A DNA stretch of 64,000 nucleotides from Gemmobacter sp034519525 (lineage in GTDB: Bacteria > Pseudomonadota > Alphaproteobacteria > Rhodobacterales > Rhodobacteraceae). The translations under genes were made by a program, and so were the position numbers. The stretch lies in assembly GCA_034519525.1 (NCBI GenBank), contig JAXHOJ010000028.1, positions 21,472-85,471 on the forward strand, read 5' to 3'. Shown piece by piece: positions 30,599 through 39,775 of this stretch (the stretch's first letter is position 1; each line of letters starts with the position of its first letter). A model generated the notes under the pieces. The model made no database searches, was not told where the DNA came from, and saw only the letters and a list, made by a program, of their open reading frames with translations.

Positions 30599-32986
30599 TC
30601 ACAGGGCCGATGGCAGTTCCCAGATATCGGCCATGTATCCCTTGATCGTCCGGTCGGACGAGAAGAAGCCCGACCGCGCGGTGTTCAGCGCGGCCATCTT
30701 CACCCAGCGGTCACGATCGGCATAGGCGCGATCCACCTCGGCCTGCGCTTCACGATAGGCGTCGAAATCGGATGCGACGAGGAAATAATCATGGTGCCAG
30801 ACGCGATGCACCAGCTGATGATAGCGGCCCGGCTCTTCGGGGTTGAACCGGCCTTCGGCGATCATCTGCAGCACATCCTGCAAGGACTGGCTGGCGGCAA
30901 TGGCATCGCGGGCATGATCGGGATTGGCGCGGCGCGGCCCCACCTCTTCGGCGGTCAGGCCGAACAGGAAGAAGTTGTCCGCCCCCACCTCCTGCAGGAT
31001 TTCGACATTGGCGCCATCCAGCGTGCCGATGGTCGGCGCCCCGTTCATCATGAACTTCATGTTGCCGGTGCCCGACGCCTCTTTGCCGGCGGTAGAAATC
31101 TGTTCTGACAGATCTGCCGCCGGGATCAGCCGTTCCGCCATGCTGACATTGTAGTTTTCGGGATAGACGATCTTCAGCTTGTCGCCGATTTCGGGATCGT
31201 TGTTCACCACCGCGGCCACATCATTGATGAGGTGGATGATTTCCTTGGCCACGGCATAGCCCGGCGCCGATTTGCCGCCGAATATCTTGACGCGCGGCAC
31301 CCAGTCAGCCTCGGGGTTCTGCTTGATGTCGTGATAGCGTGCGATGGTTTCCAGAATGTTCAGCAGCTGGCGCTTGTATTCGTGGATGCGCTTCACCTGA
31401 ACATCGAACAGCGCATCGGGCGAGACGGTGACGCCGCAGTGATCCTGGATCCATGCGGCCAGATCGACCTTGTTCTGCCGCTTGGCAGCATCGAAGGCCT
31501 TGAGGAAGGGCTTCTTGGCGACATGCGGTTCCAGCTCTTTCAGCCGGTCCAGATCGGCCTCCCAGCCTTCGCCGATGGTTTTGGTAATCAGCGCCGCCAG
31601 CGGGCGGTTGCACATCTTCAGCCAGCGGCGCGGGGTCACCCCGTTGGTCTGGTTGATGATATGGCCGGGGTTCAGGGTCTCCAGTTCGTTGAACAGGTTC
31701 TTCTTCACCAGATCGGAATGAAGCGCCGAAACCCCGTTCACCTTATGCGCCATGATGACGGCCAGTTCGCCCATCCGCACCTCGTGGTGCTTCACGATGC
31801 CCACCCAATGCGGGCGGGTGGGATGCTTGGCCTTGTGCCAGCTGTCGATCCGTTCGACGATCTGCATGTGGCGCGGCAGCACATTGCCGAAGGTGAAGGT
31901 GGCCCAACGCTCCAGCGCCTCGGGCAGCAGGGTGTGGTTGGTATAGCCCAGACAGGCCTGCGCGGTTTCCAGCGCGGGTTCGAATTCCATCCCGTGTTCA
32001 TCGACCAGCAGGCGGATCAGTTCCGGCCCGGCAATCGCGGGATGGGTGTCGTTCATCTGGATCGCCACATGTTTCGGCAGATCGGTGATGGCATAGCCGC
32101 CCGCCATGTGGCGGCGCAGGATATCCTGCAGCGCGGCAGAGGTGAGCAGGAATTCCTGCTTCAGCCGCAGTTCCTTGCCCTGATAGGTGGTGTCATCGGG
32201 ATAAAGCACGCGGCTGAGCGTGCGGGCCAGCGCCTCTGGTTCGGCGGCGGCGGCGTAATCGCCGCGGTTGAAGCGATCCAGATCGAACAGCGTGGTGGGC
32301 TTGGCCGACCACAGGCGCAGCGTATTGGCCCATTTGCCCTGCCAGCCGATCACCGGGGTATCATGCGCCTCGGCGATCACCGTTTCGCCGGGCACCCAGA
32401 TGTCGCGGCCGTTCTTCTGCAGGATTTCGCCCTTGAACCCGATGGTATAGGCGGCCTCCGGCCGTTCAAACTCCCACGGGTGGCTCTGGGTCAGCCAGTC
32501 TTCCGGGGTTTCCACCTGACGCCCGCCTTCGAACCGCTGGCGGAACAGGCCGTGTTCATAGCGGATGCCATAGCCATAGGCGGGGCAGCCGACGGTTGCC
32601 ATGCTTTCCATGAAACAGGCGGCCAGACGGCCAAGCCCGCCATTGCCCAGCGCGGCATCGGGTTCGTCTTCGACGATGTCGCGGAAATCCTGCCCCAGCT
32701 GGGTCATGGCCTTTTCGGCCACGTCGCGCAGGCCAAGGTTGATCGTCGCATCTTCCAGCAGGCGACCGATCAGAAATTCCATCGACAGGTAATAGACCCG
32801 CTTGTGGCCGGTTTCCCATGTCTTGCGGGTAGAGGCGAACCACGGCTCCATGATCCGGTCACGGATGGCGTGGCTGAGCGCCATGCGCCAGTCATAGATG
32901 CTGGCATGGGGTGCGTCCTTGCCAAGCGTGAATGTCAGGTGTCTAAGAACATCTGCCTTGAGCTGCGATGCGGTCAGGTTCGTCAC
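30599..32986 (-). CDS. glgP: Glycogen phosphorylase
   Basis: GT35 enzyme that phosphorolyses alpha-1,4-glucans to glucose-1-phosphate. The pyridoxal-phosphate lysine lies in EASGTGNMKFMMNGAPTIG, followed by TLDGANVEI; the N-terminal YYLSMEFLIGRLL and GNGGLGRLAACFMES blocks are also conserved. I favour GTG 32986, giving 795 residues beginning VTNLTASQLKADVLRHL (written M by the cell), because family members start close to this point. A TTG at 32998 and an ATG at 33070 are in-frame alternatives, but the ATG would add 28 residues unlike the family. It is the first gene of the glycogen operon, so the preceding 390 bases should hold the operon promoter. Confidence 0.9.
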   Translation of the reverse strand: MTNLTASQLKADVLRHLTFTLGKDAPHASIYDWRMALSHAIRDRIMEPWFASTRKTWETGHKRVYYLSMEFLIGRLLEDATINLGLRDVAEKAMTQLGQDFRDIVEDEPDAALGNGGLGRLAACFMESMATVGCPAYGYGIRYEHGLFRQRFEGGRQVETPEDWLTQSHPWEFERPEAAYTIGFKGEILQKNGRDIWVPGETVIAEAHDTPVIGWQGKWANTLRLWSAKPTTLFDLDRFNRGDYAAAAEPEALARTLSRVLYPDDTTYQGKELRLKQEFLLTSAALQDILRRHMAGGYAITDLPKHVAIQMNDTHPAIAGPELIRLLVDEHGMEFEPALETAQACLGYTNHTLLPEALERWATFTFGNVLPRHMQIVERIDSWHKAKHPTRPHWVGIVKHHEVRMGELAVIMAHKVNGVSALHSDLVKKNLFNELETLNPGHIINQTNGVTPRRWLKMCNRPLAALITKTIGEGWEADLDRLKELEPHVAKKPFLKAFDAAKRQNKVDLAAWIQDHCGVTVSPDALFDVQVKRIHEYKRQLLNILETIARYHDIKQNPEADWVPRVKIFGGKSAPGYAVAKEIIHLINDVAAVVNNDPEIGDKLKIVYPENYNVSMAERLIPAADLSEQISTAGKEASGTGNMKFMMNGAPTIGTLDGANVEILQEVGADNFFLFGLTAEEVGPRRANPDHARDAIAASQSLQDVLQMIAEGRFNPEEPGRYHQLVHRVWHHDYFLVASDFDAYREAQAEVDRAYADRDRWVKMAALNTARSGFFSSDRTIKGYMADIWELPSAL

Positions 32987-33200
32987 TGTCTTGTCCAATC
33001 TCTCAACATTCCGGCCGGGGCGGCCCCACCTCAGTAATGCGCGCCGCACGGGTCTGGGCAAGTGTGACACCGTGCTGGCGCTGCGGGGCGTCGCAGCCGT
33101 TCGGGCTCTGCATCCAAAATCGCAGTTCCTGATGTTTGTTAGCGCAAACAGCCTGAAAAATCACCACGATTTTTTTACTTTGATACAAGGGCTTCCATTT

Positions 33201-33214
33201 TCAAAGCGTTTTGA
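33201..33214. promoter_or_regulatory. Candidate LacI-type operator upstream of the glg operon
   Basis: TCAAAGCGTTTTGA has perfect 5-base arms (TCAAA/TTTGA) around a central GCGT and the AANCGNTT core shared with both sites in the agl promoter. It lies about 215 bases upstream of the chosen glgP start. Regulator identity is inferred, not shown. Confidence 0.5.
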
Positions 33215-33290
33215 GGGTGCGGATACGATTCGCCCAAAGCCACCAAAACGGGCAGTGATCGCCCGGCGGGTTAAAGCTGTGCGGGGGAAA

Positions 33291-33306
33291 CATGATCCAG
33301 ATCATG
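33291..33306. promoter_or_regulatory. Perfect palindrome upstream of the nsrR-like gene
   Basis: CATGATCCAGATCATG is a perfect 7-base inverted repeat around CA, 69 bases before the nsrR-like start. Each half differs by one base from the FNR/Dnr-type half-site TTGAT, so a CRP/FNR-family protein is one candidate binder; autoregulation by the Rrf2 protein is another. Confidence 0.45.
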
Positions 33307-33374
33307 GGCGGGATGCACCCCGCAAGCTAGACAGATGCGGCAATGAAACAGGGCAGCAGGGGAGGTCTGACGGC

Positions 33375-33809
33375 ATGAGACTGACAACACGGACAAACCT
33401 TGCCATGCGGACCCTGATGTTCTGTGCCGTCAATCCCGGGCGGGTGGTGCGCAAGCATGAGGTGGCGCAGGGCTGCAATGCGTCGGAAAACCATCTGGCG
33501 CAGGTGGTGCATCATCTGGCGCAGAAGGGCTTTCTGCATACGGTGCGCGGAAGGTCGGGTGGGCTGATGCTGGGGCGGCCGCCGGAACAGATCGTGGTGG
33601 GCGAGGTGTTCCGCGCCTTTGAAAGCGCGCTGCCGTTTACCGAATGTTTCGCGGGAGGCGAAAATTCCTGCCCGCTGGTCGGCTGCTGCCGCCTGAAATG
33701 CGCATTGGCCGAAGCGGTGGAGGCCTTTTATGCCTCGCTCGACCGTTGGTCGCTGGCAGATATGGTGGACGGCAACTGCGACCTGCAGACCCTGCTGAAG
33801 GTGGCCTGA
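33375..33809 (+). CDS. nsrR: Rrf2-family regulator, NsrR-like
   Basis: Iron-sulfur transcription factor of 144 residues. The N-terminal winged helix (MRLTTRTNLAMRTLMFC... ASENHLAQVVHHLAQKG) is Rrf2 type, and cysteines at 91, 99 and 105 (with extra ones at 104 and 109) fit the three-cysteine cluster-binding pattern of nitric-oxide sensor NsrR. ATG 33375 follows a GGGGAGG site at moderate spacing. No nitric-oxide detoxification gene is adjacent, so targets lie elsewhere. IscR was considered, but IscR has a different spacing (CxxxxxCxxxxxC with a longer N-terminal part) and normally precedes isc/suf genes. Confidence 0.82.
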   Translation: MRLTTRTNLAMRTLMFCAVNPGRVVRKHEVAQGCNASENHLAQVVHHLAQKGFLHTVRGRSGGLMLGRPPEQIVVGEVFRAFESALPFTECFAGGENSCPLVGCCRLKCALAEAVEAFYASLDRWSLADMVDGNCDLQTLLKVA

Positions 33810-33820
33810 CCGCAGCCCGC

Positions 33821-34459
33821 TTAGCCGAGCGAGGTGACCCATAGAAGGGTGGCATCCTCTTCCGACAGGCTGATGACATTATGCCCCATCGAGGCATCGT
33901 AATAGGCATTGTCGCCCCGGCGCAGATCGACGGGTTCGTAGAATTCGGCAGAGCGCCAGCGGATCACGCCGGTCAGCTGACATGAGCAGCAGGTCCTCCG
34001 CCATCGCGCGGCGGACCCAGCCGCCGAATTCCTCGCATCGCGGGGCGCGGATCGTGGCGCGGTAGGGCAGCATCTGCTTGGACCGCAGCGCCCCGGCCAG
34101 CAGTTCGTGTTCATAGGTGGCGGTGGCATGGGCCTGCCCTTCGCCCGCTTTGGTGACGGCCAGCCGCCCGTTTACCTGTGCCCGAGACGGCGGGGTGAAC
34201 AGCTGCGGCACCGAAATCGCCAGACCTTCGGCCAGCTTCTTCAGCGCCTCATAGGTGGGCGACATCTGCCCGTTTTCGATCTTGGACAGGGTGGACCGGG
34301 CCAGCCCCGCCTTCTGTGCGGCCTGTTCCAGCGTCCAGCCCACTATCCTTGCGCAACTCCGCGCACGCGCTGCCCAAGGTCAAGCGGTTCAGCTGCGGCT
34401 TCAGCGCACCGCTTGCGCGGGCGATGCGGATCAGGGACGGCGGTCGCGCTGCTGCTCAT
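33821..34459 (-). CDS. XRE-cupin transcriptional regulator (frameshifted)
   Basis: Helix-turn-helix regulator with a C-terminal cupin sensor domain. After removal of three extra bases (near 34370, 34345 and 33983) it reads as 211 residues starting MSSSATAVPDPHRPRKR at ATG 34459. The XRE domain is LGQRVRELRKDSGWTLEQAAQKAGLARSTLSKIENGQMSPTYEALKKLAEGL, and the cupin ends AEFYEPVDLRRGDNAYYDASMGHNVIS. Proteins of this design (PuuR/SutR-like) bind small metabolites in the cupin. It is divergent from the AMP-dependent ligase and may control it. The three corrections restore a length divisible by three. Confidence 0.75.
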
Positions 34460-34531
34460 GGGCCCGTGCTTGTACGCGGCAGGGCTTGCCTGTCTTGCAA
34501 CCGCTGCACCGCAGCGGTCTAGCCAAGGGGC

Positions 34532-36073
34532 ATGACCTCAAATCCGTTCGAAAGCCAATTCGATTTTGGGCCCCCCCCGCCCTGCCCCGCGCCGTTCAAC
34601 ATGGCGGCGCATGTGTTGGCGCGGGCAAAGGACGCGCCGGACAAGCTGGCGTTGGCAGTCATCGGCGCGACCGGGGCCGAACGCTGGTCCTATGCGCGGC
34701 TGATCGGGGCCGTGCGCGGGGCGGGCGGCGGGCCTGCTGGCGCGTGGGCTCTGCAGCCCCGGCGACCGGGTGCTGCTGCGACTGGGCAATACGCCGGATT
34801 TTCCGGTGGCCTTTCTGGGCGCCATTGCCGCCGGCCTGGTGCCGGTGCCGACCTCGGCCCAGCTGACCGGGCCCGAGATCACCGCCATGGCCGCGCGCAT
34901 CGCGCCTGCGCTGGTCATCGCGCGGCCGACGGCGTCGCCCTGCCCGATGGACTGGCCTGCCCGGTGTCTTACCGGCCGCGGATCTGGCCGGCGATGGCGC
35001 GATCTGCCGCCCTGCGACTGGCACATGGGCACGCCGGACCGGCCGGGGTATATCGTCTTCACCTCGGGCACCTCGGGGCGGCCCAATGCGGTGGAACATG
35101 CCCATCGCGCAATCTGGGCGCGGCGCATGATGCACGAAGGCTGGGAAGGGCTCGCCGAAGGCGACCGGCTGCTGCACGCGGGGGCCTTCAACTGGACCTA
35201 TACGCTGGGCACCGGGCTGATGGACCCGTGGACCGTGGGCGCCACCGCGCTGATCCCCGCGCGCGGGGGTGACGCCGGAGCAACTGCCGCTGCTGCTAAA
35301 GCGGTTCGATGCCACCCTTCTGGCCGCAGCGCCCGGCGTGATCCGGCAGATGCTGCGCACCGCCCTGCCCGCCCTGCCGAAACTGCGCCATGGCCTGAGC
35401 GCCGGGGAAAGCCTGCTGCCCGCCCTGCGGCAGGACTGGCGCGACCGCACCGGCACCGACCTGCACGAGGCGCTTGGCATGTCGGAATGTTCGACCTTCA
35501 TTTCTGGCAGCCCGGCGCGGCCTGCACCCGAAGGCTGTGCCGGTTATCCGCAGCCCGGCCGCCTTGTGGCGGTGCTTGGCGCGGAGGGTCCGGTGCCACG
35601 GGGCGGCGCCGGCACGCTGGCCGTGCATCGCAGCGATCCGGGGCTGATGCTGGGCTATCTGGACGATCCGACGGAAACCGCGGCGCGGTTTGACGGTGAC
35701 TGGTTCCTGACCGGCGATCTGGTGGCAATGCAGCCCGATGGCGCGCTGCGCTATCGGGGGCGGGCCGATGACCAGATGAACCCCGGCGGCTATCGCGTCT
35801 CGCCCCTTGAGGTGGAGACCGCGCTGGCGGGCCTGCCCGGCGCCGATGATTTCGCGGTGGCCGAGGTGGCAGTGAAGCCCGGCACGACGGTGATCGGCTG
35901 CTTCTATACCGCCCCTGCCCCCCTTGACCCTGAACCGCTGTCTGCCTTTGCCGAAAGCCGTCTGGCCCGCTATCGCCAGCCCCGGCTGTGGCAGCATGTG
36001 CCGGCCCTGCCGCGCAATGCCAATGGCAAGCTGAACTGCCGGCGCGCTGGCCGCGGCATGGAGACCCGAATGA
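34532..36073 (+). CDS. AMP-dependent acyl/aryl-CoA ligase-like enzyme (frameshifted)
   Basis: Adenylate-forming enzyme of the ANL superfamily, expected to activate a carboxylic acid with ATP. Core motifs are present: A3 IVFTSGTSGRPNAVEHAH, A5 HEALGMSECS, the A7/A8 stretch FLTGDLVAMQPDGALRYRGRADDQMNPGGYRVSPLEVE, and A10 NANGKLN with the catalytic lysine. At least three single-base insertions (near 34735, 35266 and 36030) and a probable cluster near 34925-35010 split the frame; corrected length is about 510 residues. The corrected end, AAAWRPE, stops at TGA 36071-36073, overlapping the ATG of the next gene. There is no carrier domain, so CoA or a separate acyl carrier is the likely acceptor. 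Confidence 0.75.
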
Positions 36074-36708
36074 TCCGCCTTGATATCTTTTCCGACCCGG
36101 TCTGCCCCTGGTGCTATATCGGCAAGGCCAATCTGGACCGCGCGCTGGAGGCCCATCCTGACCATCCGTTCCAGATTGAATGGCATCCCTTCCAGCTGTC
36201 GCCGCAGACCCCCAAGGCCGGGGTGGACCGGGGCGAGTATCTGCTGCGGATCTTTGGCACGCAGGAACGCACAGTTGCCGCCCATGTGCGGCTGGAGGAA
36301 CTGGGGCGCGAGGCCGGGGTCTCCTTCAATTTCGAGGCGATCAAGACCACGCCCAATACCTTTGATGCCCATCGCCTGATCCATTGGGCCGGGCTGGAGG
36401 GGCGGCAGGCCGCGGTCGTATCGGCGCTGTTCCGGGGGTATTGGCGCGAGGGGCGGGATATCGGCCGCAGTCAGGTTCTGGTGGATATCGCCACGGAATG
36501 TGGTCTGGATGGCGCGGTGATCGGGCGGCTGCTGCTGGGGGATGCGGACAGCGACCAGATCCGCGCACGGGAAAAGAACGCGCGGGAAAAGGGCATCACG
36601 GCAGTGCCCACCTTCATCGTGGCGGATCAATATGCGCTGTCGGGCGCACAGCCGCCGCAGCTTTGGGGTCAGGTGATCGACGAACTTGCGGCACAGGGCA
36701 AGGCATGA
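36070..36708 (+). CDS. DsbA-family oxidoreductase, FrnE-like
   Basis: Cytosolic thioredoxin-fold protein of the DsbA/2-hydroxychromene-isomerase-like group, 212 residues. The redox motif CPWC lies in DIFSDPVCPWCYIGKANL (about 5-22), and the cis-proline loop reads GITAVPTFIVADQYALSGAQ. No signal peptide is present, matching FrnE/YwbO-like proteins rather than periplasmic DsbA. Its ATG overlaps the stop of the ligase (ATGA), and its own stop overlaps the exporter ATG in the same way, so the three genes are probably translationally coupled. Because of an insertion upstream it looks fused to the ligase in the raw sequence; the family length argues for a separate protein. Confidence 0.85.
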   Translation: MIRLDIFSDPVCPWCYIGKANLDRALEAHPDHPFQIEWHPFQLSPQTPKAGVDRGEYLLRIFGTQERTVAAHVRLEELGREAGVSFNFEAIKTTPNTFDAHRLIHWAGLEGRQAAVVSALFRGYWREGRDIGRSQVLVDIATECGLDGAVIGRLLLGDADSDQIRAREKNAREKGITAVPTFIVADQYALSGAQPPQLWGQVIDELAAQGKA

Positions 36709-37913
36709 ACGCGCCGACCCAACGACTGCCGCTGCCGGAGTTCACGGCGCTGATCGCCATGATGTTCGCGACGGTGGCCTTTTCCATCGACGCGATGCTG
36801 CCTGCGCTGCCCACCATCGCCGCGGCCCTGTCGCCCGAGGATGCCAACCGGGCGCAGCTGGTGGTCATCAGCTTTGTGATGGGCATGGGTCTGGGCACCT
36901 TTGCCGTCGGCCCCCTGTCCGACAGGTTCGGGCGGCGGCCGGTGATCCTGTGGGGGGCGCTGCTCTATTGCATCGCCTGCGCCATGGCGGCCTTTGCCCC
37001 CAGCCTGGATCTGCTGCTGGCGGCACGGCTGCTGCAGGGCATCGGCGCTTCGGCGCCACGCATCGTTTCGCTGGCCATGGTGCGCGACCAGTACAAGGGG
37101 CGCGAGATGGCGCGGATCGTCAGCTTTGCCATGATGATCTTTTCGCTGGTGCCCGCCGTGGCGCCGCTGCTGGGCAGCTTCATCATTGCGGCGGCGGGCT
37201 GGCGGGGCATCTTTGTGGCCTTCATCGCCTTTTCCGTCTGTGGGATGATCTGGCTTGCGCTGCGGCAGCCCGAAACCCTGCCGCCGGCCGCCCGGCGCCC
37301 GCTGTCGCCCGGCAGTCTGGCGCGCACGCTGGTCGAGGTGTTTTCGATCCGCACGGTAGCGGTGGCGACCATGGTGCAGACTTTGTGCTTTGCCTGCCTC
37401 TATGCCATGCTGGCCAGCACCCAGCAGATTTTCGATACGACCTTTGGCCGGGCCGACAACTTTCCGCTGTGGTTTGCCCTGATCGCGGTTCTGGCGGGCA
37501 GCGCCAGCATGATCAACGCGGCGCTGGTGGTGCGGCTGGGGATGCGGCTGATGGTGCGGGCCACCCTGCTGATGCAGATCCTGTGTTCAGGCAGTTTTGC
37601 GCTGGTCACGGCCTTTGCCCTGCCTGCACTGCCAGAGGTGGTTTATTTCGGCCTGTTTCTGGGCTGGACGGTGACTGTCTTCATGATGGCGGGGCTGACG
37701 CTGGGCAATCTGAACGCCATCGCGCTGGAACCTGTGGGGCATGTGGCCGGGCTGGCCGCATCGGGGACCGGGGCGATTGCCACGGTGGTGGCGGCACTGC
37801 TGGCGATGCCGGTGGGCCTTGCGTTCAATGGCACGCCGCTGCCGCTGGCCATCGGCATCACCTGTTTCACGGCGCTTGGCAGCCTGCTGATGCGGCTGTT
37901 GCCCCGCGGCTGA
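36705..37913 (+). CDS. MFS transporter, Bcr/CflA drug-resistance type
   Basis: Proton-driven exporter of 402 residues with about twelve membrane helices. The N-terminal half has the loop 2-3 motif GPLSDRFGRRPVILWG and the antiporter-like motif C region LLQGIGASAPRIVSLAMVRD, both typical of the Bcr/CflA branch. ATG 36705 overlaps the preceding stop (ATGA). Linked to an acid-activating ligase and a thiol oxidoreductase, it may export a product or toxic intermediate, but the substrate is unknown. Frame intact. Confidence 0.88.
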   Translation: MNAPTQRLPLPEFTALIAMMFATVAFSIDAMLPALPTIAAALSPEDANRAQLVVISFVMGMGLGTFAVGPLSDRFGRRPVILWGALLYCIACAMAAFAPSLDLLLAARLLQGIGASAPRIVSLAMVRDQYKGREMARIVSFAMMIFSLVPAVAPLLGSFIIAAAGWRGIFVAFIAFSVCGMIWLALRQPETLPPAARRPLSPGSLARTLVEVFSIRTVAVATMVQTLCFACLYAMLASTQQIFDTTFGRADNFPLWFALIAVLAGSASMINAALVVRLGMRLMVRATLLMQILCSGSFALVTAFALPALPEVVYFGLFLGWTVTVFMMAGLTLGNLNAIALEPVGHVAGLAASGTGAIATVVAALLAMPVGLAFNGTPLPLAIGITCFTALGSLLMRLLPRG

Positions 37914-38061
37914 CCTGCCGGCGCAGAGGTTTCCCGTATCAGGCGAACGCCTCTAAAAAGGCACAACAAGCCACTGCATTTCCACATTTCCGCCCCGGAT
38001 CGCGGCTAACACGCTTTCATCGTGGGCGATTGACGGCCCGTTTTGTGCAAGAGGACATGAC

Positions 38062-39729
38062 ATGACGACGACGACGCTGGCCGGATATCAGATTTCTTAC
38101 GCTGCAGGCGTTCCCAACGCCTTTGCCGCAGCAAACATGACCATCGTGACATCGAGCGCCTTCAGCTTCCGCTACTCGATCGACACAGCATCGCTGGTGG
38201 ATTATTCGCCCATCACGGTCGATCCTGATGATGTCGTGGGCTCTGCCCCGTCGATCACCATCAACGGCACGGAAATCGACCTGAACACCGATGTATCCGT
38301 GGCGCAGGTGCGCTGGACCGATGGGGATGAAACCAATTTCACCCTGATGATGAAGGTGGAAATCGGCGCGGTTGACTATTTCTTTGCGATGACCGGCGAT
38401 GGCCTGCCTGCCATCACCAACCTTGCCGGATATAACGCGGTTTTCAACGGCTCCATCGCCAACTCCAACGCCTCGACCTGGGCATCGACCGCGATGAAAC
38501 CCGGCCAGATCGTGCGGCCGGAACTGACCGATGCCTTCAGCGGCTCGGTTGAAGCCGATCTGATCATCGGCAACGCCGCTTTGCATGACTGGTCGGATGA
38601 ACCGCTGGATACCGGCGCGGGCAATGACAGCGTGACCGGCACCACCAACGATGACCTGATCGAACTGGGCACCGGCAACGATACCGCCAGCGGCCTGGGC
38701 GGGGCTGACCGCATTTTCGGTGAAGCCGGCAATGACACGATCCTTGGTGGTGCCGGCAATGACACGCTGATCGGCGCAGCAGGTGCCGACAGCATCGACG
38801 GCGGCGCCGACAATGACCGGATCGACGGTGGCGACGGCGCCGATACCCTGCTGGGGGATGCGGGCAACGATTACATCAATGGCGGCGCAGGCAACGACAA
38901 CCTGTTTGGCGGCGCGGGCAATGATACGATCATCGGCGGCAACGGCGAAGGCGCCGACAGCGTTGTGGGCGGCGACGGCAACGACCGGATCTCGACCGGG
39001 GCGGGCAATGATTCGCTTTATGGCGGGGCCGATAACGACAATCTCTCTGCCGGGATCGGCAACGATATCGTCGAAGGCGGCACGGGCGATGACACGGTTT
39101 CCGCCGGGGCGGGCAACGATTCCGTGCTGGGCGAAGCCGGGGCTGATGTGCTGCGCGGCGATGGGGGCAACGACACGCTGAACGGCGGCGCCGACAATGA
39201 TACGATCGACGGTGGCACCGGCGTGGACAGCCTGCTGGGCGAAGGCGGCAACGATGTGATCCGCGGCGCGGGTGGCAATGATCTGATGTTCGGCGGCGAT
39301 GGTGCCGACAATCTGATCGGTGGCTTCGGCAATGATCAGATGGAGGGTGGCACGGGCACCGACACGCTGACCGGCGGCGAGGGCAACGACACGCTGCTGG
39401 GCGGCGATGCGGCAGACCGTCTGTTCGGCGGCGCAGGCAATGACCGGCTGGATGGTGGCGCGGGCAATGACACCATGCTGGGTGGCACTGGCGCGGATAC
39501 CTTCGTCATCACCCAGGGCGGTGGCAATGATGTCATCAACGATTTCAAGGGCGGCTTTGATACGCTGTCGATTGATGACAGCTATGGCGTTGACAGCTTT
39601 GCCGACGTTCTGGCGCTGATGTCGGTGGAAGGCCGGGTGGTCACCATCACCTTCGACAATGACGAAACGCTGACCATCAACAATGTCACGCTGTCGGCCT
39701 TTACCGACGACAATATCACCTTCTTCTGA
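38062..39729 (+). CDS. RTX calcium-binding protein
   Basis: Secreted protein of 555 residues. Residues 1 to about 180 form a unique N-terminal domain without a signal peptide. About thirty glycine/aspartate-rich nonapeptides of the GGxGxDxxx kind follow (roughly 183-475), which fold into calcium-filled beta-rolls. The C-terminus (GGNDVINDFKGGFDTLSIDD and an FF ending) resembles a type I secretion signal domain. The protein is very acidic and nearly free of cysteine. No ABC exporter, membrane fusion protein or TolC gene is adjacent. No catalytic motif is visible, so enzyme, adhesin or surface-layer roles remain open. Confidence 0.88.
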   Translation: MTTTTLAGYQISYAAGVPNAFAAANMTIVTSSAFSFRYSIDTASLVDYSPITVDPDDVVGSAPSITINGTEIDLNTDVSVAQVRWTDGDETNFTLMMKVEIGAVDYFFAMTGDGLPAITNLAGYNAVFNGSIANSNASTWASTAMKPGQIVRPELTDAFSGSVEADLIIGNAALHDWSDEPLDTGAGNDSVTGTTNDDLIELGTGNDTASGLGGADRIFGEAGNDTILGGAGNDTLIGAAGADSIDGGADNDRIDGGDGADTLLGDAGNDYINGGAGNDNLFGGAGNDTIIGGNGEGADSVVGGDGNDRISTGAGNDSLYGGADNDNLSAGIGNDIVEGGTGDDTVSAGAGNDSVLGEAGADVLRGDGGNDTLNGGADNDTIDGGTGVDSLLGEGGNDVIRGAGGNDLMFGGDGADNLIGGFGNDQMEGGTGTDTLTGGEGNDTLLGGDAADRLFGGAGNDRLDGGAGNDTMLGGTGADTFVITQGGGNDVINDFKGGFDTLSIDDSYGVDSFADVLALMSVEGRVVTITFDNDETLTINNVTLSAFTDDNITFF

Positions 39730-39746
39730 TCCTTGGGATAGAATTG

Positions 39747-39775
39747 AAAGGGCCCGGCAGATGCCGGGCCTTTTT
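39747..39775 (+). terminator. Terminator between the RTX gene and mfd
   Basis: GGCCCGGCA-GA-TGCCGGGCC forms a 9-base-pair stem followed by TTTTT, with AAAG on the other side, so it can work in both directions. It ends at the mfd stop codon. Confidence 0.85.

Larger units (their letters stand above)
32987..33374. other. Intergenic region between glgP and the nsrR-like gene
   Basis: About 390 bases without a credible gene, lying between divergent genes. It is more AT-rich near 33120-33220 than its surroundings and holds two symmetric motifs: a LacI-type operator candidate at 33201-33214 and a perfect palindrome at 33291-33306. The promoters of the glg operon and of the regulator gene are expected here. 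I could not fix -35 and -10 boxes with confidence. Confidence 0.6.

Noticed and set aside
35269..36708. Apparent fusion of AMP-dependent ligase and DsbA-like oxidoreductase
   Set aside because: Removing one base near 36030 gives a natural ligase end overlapping the ATG of the oxidoreductase, and both halves then match family lengths.
38600..39500. Dense short repeats in the DNA of the RTX gene, CRISPR-like at first sight
   Set aside because: They encode glycine/aspartate nonapeptides in one frame and have no spacers of uniform length or leader.
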